Below are positions 1 to 6,746 of a stretch of DNA of 13,201 bases, in pieces. Made by a program: the position numbers and the translations under genes. Origin of the DNA: Oscillospiraceae bacterium. GTDB lineage: Bacteria > Bacillota > Clostridia > Oscillospirales > Oscillospiraceae. Below the pieces are notes generated by a model. That model was not told the origin of the DNA, ran no database searches, and saw only the letters and a program-made list of their open reading frames with translations. Every line of letters begins with the position of its first letter. Within the stretch, counting starts at the first letter, position 1. The DNA is taken from assembly GCA_020025175.1 (NCBI GenBank), contig JAHHSM010000046.1, forward strand, positions 1 to 13,201, read 5' to 3'.

Positions 1-47
1 GTAGAAACATGACATCAGAAGTGAACAATCTGAGGCAGAAAAAGTGA

Positions 48-284
48 GTACAAATTATAGTCCTTGTATACGCTCTAATTAAGTACATTGAAGGGTACGA
101 TAACGATGCATCCAGCGGTCACTGCTACGTGAAGGCAGATATTTATTTTGCAGCAGTGGGAATGATTGATGTTCAGACGGAATAGGAAAACTTTGGGATG
201 AGAGAAGAAATTTAGAAGAATCTGCAGGACTGCCGATTTGTGATGGTGAAAGGAGATACGGTACAGCCCCAAAACGGGACTGTA
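48..284 (+). pseudogene. Possible decayed coding segment, family unknown
   Basis: Frame 0 of the plus strand shows coding-like text interrupted by two amber codons at 183 and 213. The text includes DNDASSGHCYVKADIYF, AAVGMIDVQTE, ENFGMREEI and KNLQDCRFVMVKGDTV. No start codon with a ribosome binding site is visible and a TGA lies just upstream at 45. If it is a relic, it ran toward the kinase gene and decayed by point mutation. It could also be chance: the segment is short and no family is recognised. Confidence 0.2.
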
Positions 285-293
285 CCGTATCTC
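253..293 (-). terminator. Hairpin downstream of the kinase gene
   Basis: A perfect 14-bp inverted repeat (GAGATACGGTACAG at 253-266, its complement at 280-293) encloses a 13-base loop, part of which (CCC/GGG) can pair further. It lies 57 bases beyond the kinase stop codon. Read on the minus strand it is followed by CCTTTC, so the uridine tract is poor. It probably ends or stabilises the kinase transcript, and it may also act on plus-strand transcription entering from the left. Confidence 0.5.
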
Positions 294-349
294 TTAAAAT
301 ATCATTATTGGGCATAGCAATTTGCGACCAGTACTTTTTAAGGGCTTCA

Positions 350-2233
350 TTATATCGTTTCAGCAGGGAAGTGCAGAGAAATCTCGGTTCCCATATTCTG
401 AACGCTGCTGACCGAAACGCCATATTCCTTTCCATAGCACAATATGAAACGCTGGTTGACATTTCTCAGTCCTATATTTTCTGAGAAGATATCCTTTTGG
501 GAGATTTTCTCCTGTAAAGAGCGCAGGGTTTCCAGATCCATTCCATTTCCGTTATCTGTTACGGTTATCAAAAGGGAATGATCCTCTAATATACGACCGC
601 GCAGCCTAATGGTAGGGAAAAGCACACCTTTTTGCATACCGTGCTTGATTGCATTTTCTATCAGTGGCTGCAGGGAGAGCTTTGGAATCTGATATTTCCG
701 GGGATCAAAACTCAGAGAGGTTACAAAATCGATTTTGTCCGTGTGCGCAAAATTTACGACATCCAAATAGAGTGTTGCGTGTTCGATCTCCTCGGCAATC
801 GTTACTTTATTCTCTCCTTTGGTAATGCTTTTTCTTAGAAGTGAGGCAAAACAATCAATCATACGGCTTGCGTCATTTTCTCCATCTCCGATTCGGATGG
901 TTTCCCAGCGGATGAGATCCAAAGTGTTGTACAGGAAGTGTGGATTGATTTGCATTTGTAATGCATTTAATTCGGCTTGTGTGCGACGTAATTCCAGTGA
1001 TTGTTGTTTTAATCGCTCTTCAATAATTTTATCGGACATTTTTTGGGTGGCATCGGCCATTGTGTTAAAATGCCTGCTGATATTGGTCAGTTCATCGTGT
1101 CCGGATACCCTGCATCGTTTTATGCCCCAGTCATGTTCAAAAGTTTTCATATTATCCAGTAATTCCTTCAGAGGGAGGCTGATGCTGAGGGTTGTCAGAT
1201 ATGCGATGATAAGACACAACACTACCAACAGGACGACGATTTCAATGCAGATCTGATGGATGTGATAGGCTTCTTCCAAGAGCGTGTTCATATCCACGAT
1301 ATGGGCAACATAGAGATCCATATTGGGATTTTTTTGAAAATTTACAAAAGTCGTACTCCCGTTAATTGTTTGTGTCAAATAACCTTTCTCTTGGGATTCA
1401 AAGGTTTCCTTTGTCTGCGCGTCATATACCAAACTAGGGGCGTTGGTATTGGGGTTCAGGGCGGTCAAAACATGATCTGTAATCAAAACCGTGTTTCCCA
1501 CTCCGTAGAAAGCATAATTTGTAAGGGAGTGCATTAAAAAGTTCATATCTACATTCAGCATTAGAATGCCAATGGGAGTGGTTTTTTCTCCCGGTGCATA
1601 AACTGCCGTAGTAACAGTAAAGGTACCGCCTATCCCGTTTGGCCTTGTTATGAATTTGTAGATTGCATCTGTGTTTGATGTGGTGTCAAACCAAACGGGA
1701 TATCCTTTGTTTTCGATGGCTTTTTGGTAAAACTTACTGTGCCGGAAACTATCAAGATCTTTTACTACAGCACCAAAATTGTATCCCTCCTCGTTTTCAA
1801 TGTGATATTGCTGTGTATTTGTGATCAGTTCAAAGTTACGAATGTACCTATTTCCCCGTGACAGATTCCACAAAAGCATCTGAATCTCTCGTGTATTTTC
1901 TTTGTATAACGCAGTTTGTTCGGAATCACCATAGATTTCCTCATTTTCCTTCACACGGGCCATAATGGAATTATCTGAATAAAAAGACCGCATGAGATAT
2001 TCGTAACTTTCCAGTGCGCCATGAATCTGGGTAGATATGTTTTTGACCAGCAGTTCCAGATATTGTTTGGTATTGCTTTCTATTTCGGAGATATAGTGAT
2101 CATAACTGAACCATGTGATAAAGAAACTTGGAAGAATAGACAGACATAGCATTACCACGGAGAGACGGAACAAAATGCTGCCGGAACGGAACAGGTGAAT
2201 AATTTTTGATACAAGATTATGAAATAATTTCAT
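350..2233 (-). CDS. Sensor histidine kinase, YesM type
   Basis: This is a 627-residue membrane sensor kinase that would autophosphorylate on histidine and pass the phosphate to a YesN-type response regulator. A first membrane helix lies at about 20-42. An extracytoplasmic sensor region of about 285 residues (Cache-like by size and position) follows, then a second helix at 327-349, a HAMP segment at about 350-400 and a short coiled linker. The His_kinase domain carries MQINPHFLYNTL with the phospho-acceptor His432. The ATPase domain shows an N box (PLIENAIKHG, 523-532), a G1 box (DNGNGMD, 560-566) and IGLRNVNQR (587-595). The ATG at 2233 was chosen because GAAAGGA lies about 10 bases upstream; an in-frame extension to 2362 lacks such a site. 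The segment YLDVVNFAHTDKI (489-501) departs from the usual YLxIQxxRFxDK. The likely partner is the regulator at 10750-12276. Confidence 0.93.
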   Translation of the reverse strand: MKLFHNLVSKIIHLFRSGSILFRLSVVMLCLSILPSFFITWFSYDHYISEIESNTKQYLELLVKNISTQIHGALESYEYLMRSFYSDNSIMARVKENEEIYGDSEQTALYKENTREIQMLLWNLSRGNRYIRNFELITNTQQYHIENEEGYNFGAVVKDLDSFRHSKFYQKAIENKGYPVWFDTTSNTDAIYKFITRPNGIGGTFTVTTAVYAPGEKTTPIGILMLNVDMNFLMHSLTNYAFYGVGNTVLITDHVLTALNPNTNAPSLVYDAQTKETFESQEKGYLTQTINGSTTFVNFQKNPNMDLYVAHIVDMNTLLEEAYHIHQICIEIVVLLVVLCLIIAYLTTLSISLPLKELLDNMKTFEHDWGIKRCRVSGHDELTNISRHFNTMADATQKMSDKIIEERLKQQSLELRRTQAELNALQMQINPHFLYNTLDLIRWETIRIGDGENDASRMIDCFASLLRKSITKGENKVTIAEEIEHATLYLDVVNFAHTDKIDFVTSLSFDPRKYQIPKLSLQPLIENAIKHGMQKGVLFPTIRLRGRILEDHSLLITVTDNGNGMDLETLRSLQEKISQKDIFSENIGLRNVNQRFILCYGKEYGVSVSSVQNMGTEISLHFPAETI

Positions 2234-2372
2234 AGCAGATGATTCCTTTCGTGGTATATGACTTCCGCGGAATGGGCAATGCCTCATGCAGAAGGAGTCT
2301 GTGGAGAAGTCTCCATAGAGAAGGATTGGAAGTTTATGATGAAAAATGCATAATGATGGCACAATACATGTT

Positions 2373-2381
2373 ATTCTACCA
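2373..2381 (-). promoter_or_regulatory. Possible extended -10 promoter of the kinase gene
   Basis: On the minus strand TGG-TAGAAT forms an extended -10 element about 140 bases before the kinase ATG, in a very AT-rich setting. No good -35 hexamer stands 17 bases upstream. The assignment is weak and rests on the TGn motif and position. Confidence 0.3.
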
Positions 2382-2512
2382 TGATATAATATAATATGCT
2401 AGGGCAATGGCCTGGTTTTAAAATGGCGAAGTGAATCAACTGTGGCCCGGATATACAAAACTTCTGCTAGGGAGCTATATCAGTGCCATCCAGTGTTATA
2501 TATGGTCTACCG

Positions 2513-2542
2513 AAAAAACGCTGTGGATAATCCACGGAAGCG
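2513..2542 (-). terminator. Terminator-like hairpin, second in the series
   Basis: Read on the minus strand, CGC and GTGGA pair with TCCAC and GCG around a TTA loop, with an uneven internal loop, and the stem is followed at once by six T residues (2518 down to 2513). It would be a back-up terminator for transcripts leaving the binding-protein gene. The stem is short and interrupted, so confidence is moderate. Confidence 0.35.
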
Positions 2543-2611
2543 AAAAAGCAGACAGATCGTGTATATACAAGTGTGGAACGTGGTTTATGGCTTGATATGT
2601 TATGGTGTTGT

Positions 2612-2662
2612 AAAAAGCCTCACAGAACTTGCCGCTGCTGGGGCAAACTCTGCGAGGCTTTT
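2612..2662 (-). terminator. Long hairpin terminator after the binding-protein gene
   Basis: The arms AAAAGCCTC (2613-2621) and GAGGCTTTT (2654-2662) are exact complements. They continue inward with CAGA/TCTG and TTGCC/GGCAA, broken by a single A-C mismatch and a two-base mismatch, around an eight-base loop. On the minus strand the stem is followed by TTTTT, the form of a Rho-independent terminator, about 53 bases past the binding-protein stop codon. On the plus strand it is followed by TTTT, so it may work in both directions. Confidence 0.65.
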
Positions 2663-2670
2663 GAGAAACT

Positions 2671-2705
2671 GAGAGATGGGTGCAAATTGCACCCATCTCT
2701 TTTTT
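2671..2705 (+). terminator. Perfect palindromic hairpin with T6 on the plus strand
   Basis: Fourteen bases (AGAGATGGGTGCAA, 2672-2685) and their exact complement (2687-2700) are separated by a single A and followed on the plus strand by six T residues (2700-2705). This is a textbook intrinsic terminator for plus-strand transcription, yet no plus-strand gene precedes it. On the minus strand it sits 10 bases past the binding-protein stop and has no T tract. It may protect the 3' end, end an unseen small transcript, or be part of a repeated intergenic element. Confidence 0.55.
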
Positions 2706-2714
2706 GTGGAAAGC

Positions 2715-4079
2715 TTACTTCTTATTTTTTTCCAGAACCTCGGCGTTGTAGGTGTCAACCACCTCAGTTTGAGCTGCTTTTTGTGCTTTCTCAAACTCGG
2801 TCTTGACGTCTGCGTTGGGATTGGAAAGAATGTTCTGAACTGCACGATCAACGTACTGACCGACAATTGCCTTGCCCTCGAATTCCAGACGTCCGCCCTT
2901 GGATTGCTCGATGACCTGTCGATACTCATCGGGCATACCGGTAGCAGAGACAATATCAAAATCATCTCTCAAGTAGGTGACGGGATAAGCACTGCCTGTT
3001 GCAACCATGTCATCCGCCTTTTTCTGCAGGGTGTCAACAGACAGCAGATACTTGATCCACTCCCATGCGGCCGCCTTCTTTTCGGGGGAGGCCTTTGCGT
3101 TGACAACGTAGCACTGCCCCAGATCGGTGGTAACGGATTTGCCGCTGGGACCTGCGGGGAATACTGCCAGACCGATATCCTCAGGTTTCATGCCCTCTGC
3201 AATACAGATAGGAATCCAGTCGCCGCCAAAGGGCATCATGCCGACTTTGCCCTGCGCAAACTTGCTGCGCAGTTCGTTAAACTTCAAGGTCAGGTCAGGC
3301 TGGAGAACACCGGCATCACGCAGCTGCTGATAATATTCACCGGCTTTGATAACGGCAGGATCTGTGAATGTCAGTTCCAAAGTGCCGTCTTCGTTCATTT
3401 TAGTCAAATCACCGCCGGCCTGCCATACATAATACTGGAAGAACCATTCAGTCCATTCCGCAGACAATGTAGCATAACCAAACTGCTGCTTATCAGGATT
3501 GGTCAACAGCTTTGCATATTCCATGGCTTCTTCCCACGTTGCAGGGGGATTGGTAATGCCTGCTTCCTTGAACAGAGCCTTGTTGTAACCCAGGAAGAAT
3601 GCACCGGTCCATGCGGGGATGCCAAGCAGCTGACCGTCCTTAGTGAACATGTCCAGATACTGCTTATCAAAGTGCTCCTTATCTGACCATTGATCAAAGT
3701 AGGCATTCAGTGGTTCCAGAATGCCTGCATCCATATATTTCTGCATCACTGTGAAGGAGGCAGCAACCATGTCAGGCGCATTACCGGCAGCAACAGCGGT
3801 ATACAGATCATTGCCGGGATCTCCTTCTTTGATAACATTTTTAATTGTGATATTCGGATGCTTGTCCATGAAATCTTCTTGAAGAGAGATTTCAAAATCG
3901 TTCAGTGCAGTACTGGTATACCACAAGGTCAGTTCAACCGGATCGTTGTTACCGGCAGAGGACTGGGTATCGGAATGATTTGATTCATCGGGGGTGCCAT
4001 TATTAGGAGTGCAGCCGGCAAATATACCAGCCATCATTGTCGTTGCAAGCAGGGCACACAGGCTCTTCTTAAAATTCAT
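2715..4079 (-). CDS. Extracellular sugar-binding lipoprotein of an ABC importer (family 1)
   Basis: This 454-residue protein captures a sugar or oligosaccharide outside the cell and hands it to the membrane permeases. It begins with a lipoprotein signal (KK, hydrophobic core, lipobox FAGC with Cys23 as lipidation site), followed by a flexible N/S/D-rich linker (24-45). The mature part has the family-1 solute-binding pattern: ELTLWYTS (49-56), an early DLYTAVAAGNAPDMV segment (91-105), GIPAWTGAFFLGYNKALFKEAGI (153-175) and GKVGMMPFGGDW (277-288). The ATG at 4079 follows AAAGGAGG at good spacing; an ATG 30 bases upstream does not. Two hairpins lie downstream. The gene is transcribed away from the permeases, an unusual order because binding protein and permeases usually share one operon. 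The ligand cannot be read from sequence; a fucosylated glycan is inferred from the nearby fucosidase. Confidence 0.93.
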   Translation of the reverse strand: MNFKKSLCALLATTMMAGIFAGCTPNNGTPDESNHSDTQSSAGNNDPVELTLWYTSTALNDFEISLQEDFMDKHPNITIKNVIKEGDPGNDLYTAVAAGNAPDMVAASFTVMQKYMDAGILEPLNAYFDQWSDKEHFDKQYLDMFTKDGQLLGIPAWTGAFFLGYNKALFKEAGITNPPATWEEAMEYAKLLTNPDKQQFGYATLSAEWTEWFFQYYVWQAGGDLTKMNEDGTLELTFTDPAVIKAGEYYQQLRDAGVLQPDLTLKFNELRSKFAQGKVGMMPFGGDWIPICIAEGMKPEDIGLAVFPAGPSGKSVTTDLGQCYVVNAKASPEKKAAAWEWIKYLLSVDTLQKKADDMVATGSAYPVTYLRDDFDIVSATGMPDEYRQVIEQSKGGRLEFEGKAIVGQYVDRAVQNILSNPNADVKTEFEKAQKAAQTEVVDTYNAEVLEKNKK

Positions 4080-4157
4080 TAGAAACTTCCTCCTTTTTCC
4101 ACGCTGCACACTTCTTATAGAGATGTGCGTAATTCGCTTTCTTTTCTTGAGAAGACT

Positions 4158-4172
4158 ATATAGCTGCTATAT
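4158..4172. promoter_or_regulatory. Palindrome at the binding-protein transcription start
   Basis: ATATAG-CTG-CTATAT is a 15-base inverted repeat placed just downstream of the -10 box proposed for the binding-protein gene, covering the expected start site. The position would suit an operator or an early mRNA stem. No regulator can be named from the sequence. Confidence 0.3.
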
Positions 4173-4178
4173 GCTCTG

Positions 4179-4207
4179 ATTATATCGTCTAATTCTCGAA
4201 TTGAAAA
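4179..4207 (-). promoter_or_regulatory. Promoter of the binding-protein gene
   Basis: On the minus strand TTTTCA (4207-4202) and TATAAT (4184-4179) are separated by exactly 17 bases. The -10 box is consensus and the -35 box matches four of six positions, which suits an activated sigma-A promoter. Transcription would start near 4172, leaving a leader of about 92 bases before the ATG at 4079. Confidence 0.6.
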
Positions 4208-4422
4208 GGGAGCAAAATACACTTTGTAGGTGTACAAAATAATAATCCTAATAAAATCACCCATCTGAAACTGAAAAAAAGGTGGGATCATGCTCTGTTT
4301 TTCTAAAAAAGGAATCGTTAAAATGCACAAAAACTAAATTCAAAATTCTACATCAATGGTATGATAGTTATAATATTGGTGCTGCTTATTACAAATCGTA
4401 CCCTATTTGCAAACTGTTTTTA

Positions 4423-4431
4423 TGGTATCAT
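4423..4431 (+). promoter_or_regulatory. Candidate extended -10 promoter for the permease operon
   Basis: TGG-TATCAT lies 40 bases before the permease start codon and would start transcription near 4438. A near-identical TGG-TATGAT lies upstream at 4357-4365, with a TTCAAA 15 bases before it. Which of the two is used cannot be told from sequence; the lack of a good -35 box fits activator dependence. Confidence 0.35.
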
Positions 4432-4471
4432 GATGGCTGGATGCGATAGAACAGTAAGGAGGAATTTGTGT

Positions 4472-5389
4472 ATGAATCACATAAGAGGGAAGCAAACAAA
4501 CACCCTGCAGAGTATGCATTTAACTGTCAAAAGAAGAAAGTATCTTGCAGCTATCCTGTTTATGCTGCCCGGAATTATAGCAACGATCTGGCTGCGGTAT
4601 TACCCAATCGGAAAAGCATTTTATATGTCAATGTTTGACTATGATCCGGTAACGCCGCCTGGCGTATTTGTTGGATTCAAAAACTTCTTGAATCTTTTCA
4701 AAACAGAATTCTACTGGGAAGCATGGTGGAATACCTTTATTTTTCTGGGAATAACCCTGGTATTGGTGTTTTGGGTGCCGCTGGTGCAAGCAATCTTTCT
4801 AAATGAGATTATGAGGGGCAAAAAACTCTTCACCACAATTTATCTGATCACGGCACTGATCCCGATGTCTGTTAATGTCATCATCTGGAAATGGATCTGG
4901 GACCCTCAGTATGGTCTGGCAAATCAGATATTCCAATTCTTCGGTGGAAGTGCTCAGCTGTGGCTCAGCAATCCGGATCTTACAAAATTCTGTATAGTAT
5001 TTCCCGGAATTGTTGGCGGCGGTGTGAACGTTTTGCTGTATCTGGCTGCAATTCAGGGGATTCCACCACAGATCTATGAAGCGGCTGCATTGGATGGATG
5101 CGTGGGGTGGCAAAAGATCAGATATATTGTTTTGCCGAACCTGCGTTTTATTATTGTAATTCAGCTGATTCTGACCTGTATCAGCGGAATGCAGGTATTG
5201 GATATTCCTTTCCAGTTTGCCAGCGGCGGTCCCAGCGGCGCCTCAACATCGATGGGTATTTATATTTACAATTCTGTGTATACGGATTTGTCTTATGGTA
5301 AATCTGCAGCTGCGTCTGTTATCCTGTTCCTGGTCATTGCGCTTCTGACAGTTTTGGAAATGAGGCTGGACCGTTCTGAAGCTGCATAA
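4472..5389 (+). CDS. Sugar ABC transporter permease, MalF/UgpA-like
   Basis: This 305-residue protein is one half of the transmembrane channel of a CUT1-type sugar importer. It has about six membrane helices: roughly 24-42, 88-110, 119-140, 172-194, 224-244 and 278-296. The cytoplasmic EAA loop that docks the ATPase is at 203-222 (EAAALDG, then IRYIVLP), with Cys210 where Ala is usual. The segment LRYYPIGKAFYMSMFDYD near the first helix is typical of the family. The start at 4472 was chosen because AAGGAGG stands nine bases upstream; longer in-frame versions lack this. Its stop codon overlaps the ribosome binding site of the next permease, indicating translation in step. No ATPase gene is present in the window, so a shared MsmX/MsmK-like ATPase is inferred. 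Confidence 0.94.
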   Translation: MNHIRGKQTNTLQSMHLTVKRRKYLAAILFMLPGIIATIWLRYYPIGKAFYMSMFDYDPVTPPGVFVGFKNFLNLFKTEFYWEAWWNTFIFLGITLVLVFWVPLVQAIFLNEIMRGKKLFTTIYLITALIPMSVNVIIWKWIWDPQYGLANQIFQFFGGSAQLWLSNPDLTKFCIVFPGIVGGGVNVLLYLAAIQGIPPQIYEAAALDGCVGWQKIRYIVLPNLRFIIVIQLILTCISGMQVLDIPFQFASGGPSGASTSMGIYIYNSVYTDLSYGKSAAASVILFLVIALLTVLEMRLDRSEAA

Positions 5390-5404
5390 GGAGGATAAGG
5401 TAAA

Positions 5405-6724
5405 ATGAAAGAAAAAAACGGATTTAAGGCATTTGCCTACGCAATTTCAATTTTCTTCTCTGTCCTGATTATTTTTCCGCTGTTATACATCCTTTCTAAT
5501 TCCATGAAGGATTCTGCAAAGGTATATGATCTGCCGCCGAAACTGATCCCGGACAGTGCACAGAGCTTATCTGTGCAAGTAAATTATGATGCATACAAAG
5601 ATCTTTCCGATGAAGAACTGCTGACAATGATGCAGCAGGATCAAATCATCACCCTGATCTCCACAGTCAACGAAATGCAACGAGATTCCATTTTTGAAAT
5701 CAAGTTTTATGGTACTATGGACGGAAAAGTTGTCTATTATTCCAGAGATCACCGAACAGAAATTGACATGGAGCGAGACAATGGCGCCTTTAAGGGGGTT
5801 GCTGTTTCTACCAAGACATTGCTCCATGGAGATCGCTGGCAGAAAGCGATCAAGCGTTTTGGATATGAATTTGATCGGAACGGACTGGATAAAGGGGCAT
5901 GTACTGAGTTTCAACATGAAATACGGAATCAGAATGTTGAAGAGGTGTTGACAGCATATACCCTGCATGGCACCGTGCAAGGTACCAAATTCAAAACAAA
6001 CAATTGGTTGCTGCTGGAGAGCTTCGTGCACTATTTCAAGTTGCCCAGCTATATCTATTCCCGTAATGAGACAATCGCAAAATATAATTTCCTGCCCTTC
6101 TTCTTCAACACGGCGCTGGTTCTGCTGTGTGCTGTAGTATGCCAGGTTACAATCTGTGCATTATGTGCTTACCCCATTTCCAGACTGCTGCCCAGAAGAG
6201 CGGGCAACTTGATGCTTCTGTTTTTCCTGGGAACAACCATGATCCCTTTTGTGGCAATTATGATCCCTCAACTAACAATGTTTAAGAAACTAGGTTTCTA
6301 TGACAATTATTTCGCACTGCTCTTGCCCCATGTGCTTCCTGCTGGATTTTATGTCTATATGTATAAGGGATTCTTCGACAATCTCCCCGGAGAATTACTG
6401 GAGGCAGCGACAATTGACGGTGCAGGCAATTTTTATGTGTTCTCTAAAATCTGTATGCCGCTGTCCAAGCCCATCATCTCTATTATTGGTCTTCAGACCT
6501 TTCTGGCAAACTGGAATGATTTTTTCTGGGCATGGATGGTTACCGAGCGTCAGGATCTGTGGACACTGAATGTTGCGCTCTATAATATTTCAAAAATCAG
6601 CAGCGTAAAGCCAAACTTTATTATGGGCTTGTCCGTACTCACCATTGTCCCTGTTCTTCTGATTACGGTTTTCTTCTCCAATCAGATTAAGGAAAGCATT
6701 GCTGCGGCAGGCATTAAAGGCTAA
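5405..6724 (+). CDS. Sugar ABC transporter permease, MalG-like, with large extra loop
   Basis: This is the second channel subunit. It is 439 residues long, while MalG-type permeases are usually about 270-300. The first helix (8-29) is followed by the usual SNSMKDSAKVY, but then about 155 hydrophilic residues (roughly 45-200) are inserted before the normal text resumes with YNFLPFFFNTALVL (217-230). The remaining helices follow, with the EAA loop at 323-342 (EAATIDGA, then CMP) and a normal C-terminal helix (400-415). By topology the insert should lie outside the membrane, where it could touch the binding protein, as the P2 loop of E. coli MalF does, though MalF carries it in another position. 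AAGGAGG (5388-5394) precedes the ATG by 10 bases. The reading frame is uninterrupted, so the insert looks genuine. Confidence 0.93.
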   Translation: MKEKNGFKAFAYAISIFFSVLIIFPLLYILSNSMKDSAKVYDLPPKLIPDSAQSLSVQVNYDAYKDLSDEELLTMMQQDQIITLISTVNEMQRDSIFEIKFYGTMDGKVVYYSRDHRTEIDMERDNGAFKGVAVSTKTLLHGDRWQKAIKRFGYEFDRNGLDKGACTEFQHEIRNQNVEEVLTAYTLHGTVQGTKFKTNNWLLLESFVHYFKLPSYIYSRNETIAKYNFLPFFFNTALVLLCAVVCQVTICALCAYPISRLLPRRAGNLMLLFFLGTTMIPFVAIMIPQLTMFKKLGFYDNYFALLLPHVLPAGFYVYMYKGFFDNLPGELLEAATIDGAGNFYVFSKICMPLSKPIISIIGLQTFLANWNDFFWAWMVTERQDLWTLNVALYNISKISSVKPNFIMGLSVLTIVPVLLITVFFSNQIKESIAAAGIKG

Positions 6725-6746
6725 ATAATATCTGGAGGATATTGCT

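Larger units (their letters stand above)
1..349. other. Left-edge region without an intact gene
   Basis: No complete gene with a ribosome binding site was found here. On the plus strand, the frame starting at base 48 reads smoothly for 45 codons (VQIIVLVYALIKYIEGYD, then onward to IDVQTE) and ends at TAG 183-185. The same frame continues after a second TAG (213-215) with KNLQDCRFVMVKGDTV. Upstream the frame is blocked by TGA 45-47. The codon choice and residue mix look like real protein, so this may be a decayed gene, but I do not recognise the family. Open frames on the minus strand here lack start signals and look like shadows. The stretch ends in a perfect hairpin (253-293). Confidence 0.3.
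2234..2714. other. Non-coding spacer between kinase and binding-protein genes
   Basis: This 481-base stretch lies upstream of the kinase and downstream of the binding-protein gene, both on the minus strand. It contains the putative kinase promoter and three hairpins (about 2513-2542, 2612-2662 and 2671-2705). A plus-strand frame at 2442-2672 gives 76 residues, but its end is made of the hairpin sequence, it has no convincing ribosome binding site, and it resembles no family I know. I read the region as regulatory and terminator DNA. Confidence 0.5.
4080..4471. promoter_or_regulatory. Divergent control region between binding protein and permeases
   Basis: These 392 bases separate two divergently transcribed units of one importer. 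The minus-strand promoter is at 4179-4207. For the plus strand two extended -10 elements are visible, TGGTATGAT (4357-4365) and TGGTATCAT (4423-4431), neither with a good -35 box. That is typical of promoters needing an activator such as an AraC-family regulator. No open frame here has a credible ribosome binding site. Confidence 0.55.

Noticed and set aside
48..284. Amber (TAG) readthrough or pyrrolysine-type recoding in the left-edge frame
   Set aside because: Other genes in the window use standard stop codons, no supporting element is seen, and simple decay explains two TAG codons better.
2234..2362. 43-residue N-terminal extension of the sensor kinase
   Set aside because: The extension lacks a ribosome binding site, includes the likely leader region, and the internal ATG at 2233 has a good site followed directly by a typical kinase N terminus.
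2522..2530. TGTGGATAA, a match to the DnaA box
   Set aside because: Single copy, no neighbouring boxes or AT-rich unwinding element, and it is better explained as part of a hairpin followed by a T tract on the minus strand.
2442..2672. 76-codon plus-strand frame in the spacer
   Set aside because: No ribosome binding site, no recognisable family, and its last part is translated hairpin sequence.
2676..3686. 336-codon plus-strand frame opposite the binding-protein gene
   Set aside because: It begins inside a terminator hairpin, has no ribosome binding site and lies wholly antisense to a clear lipoprotein gene.
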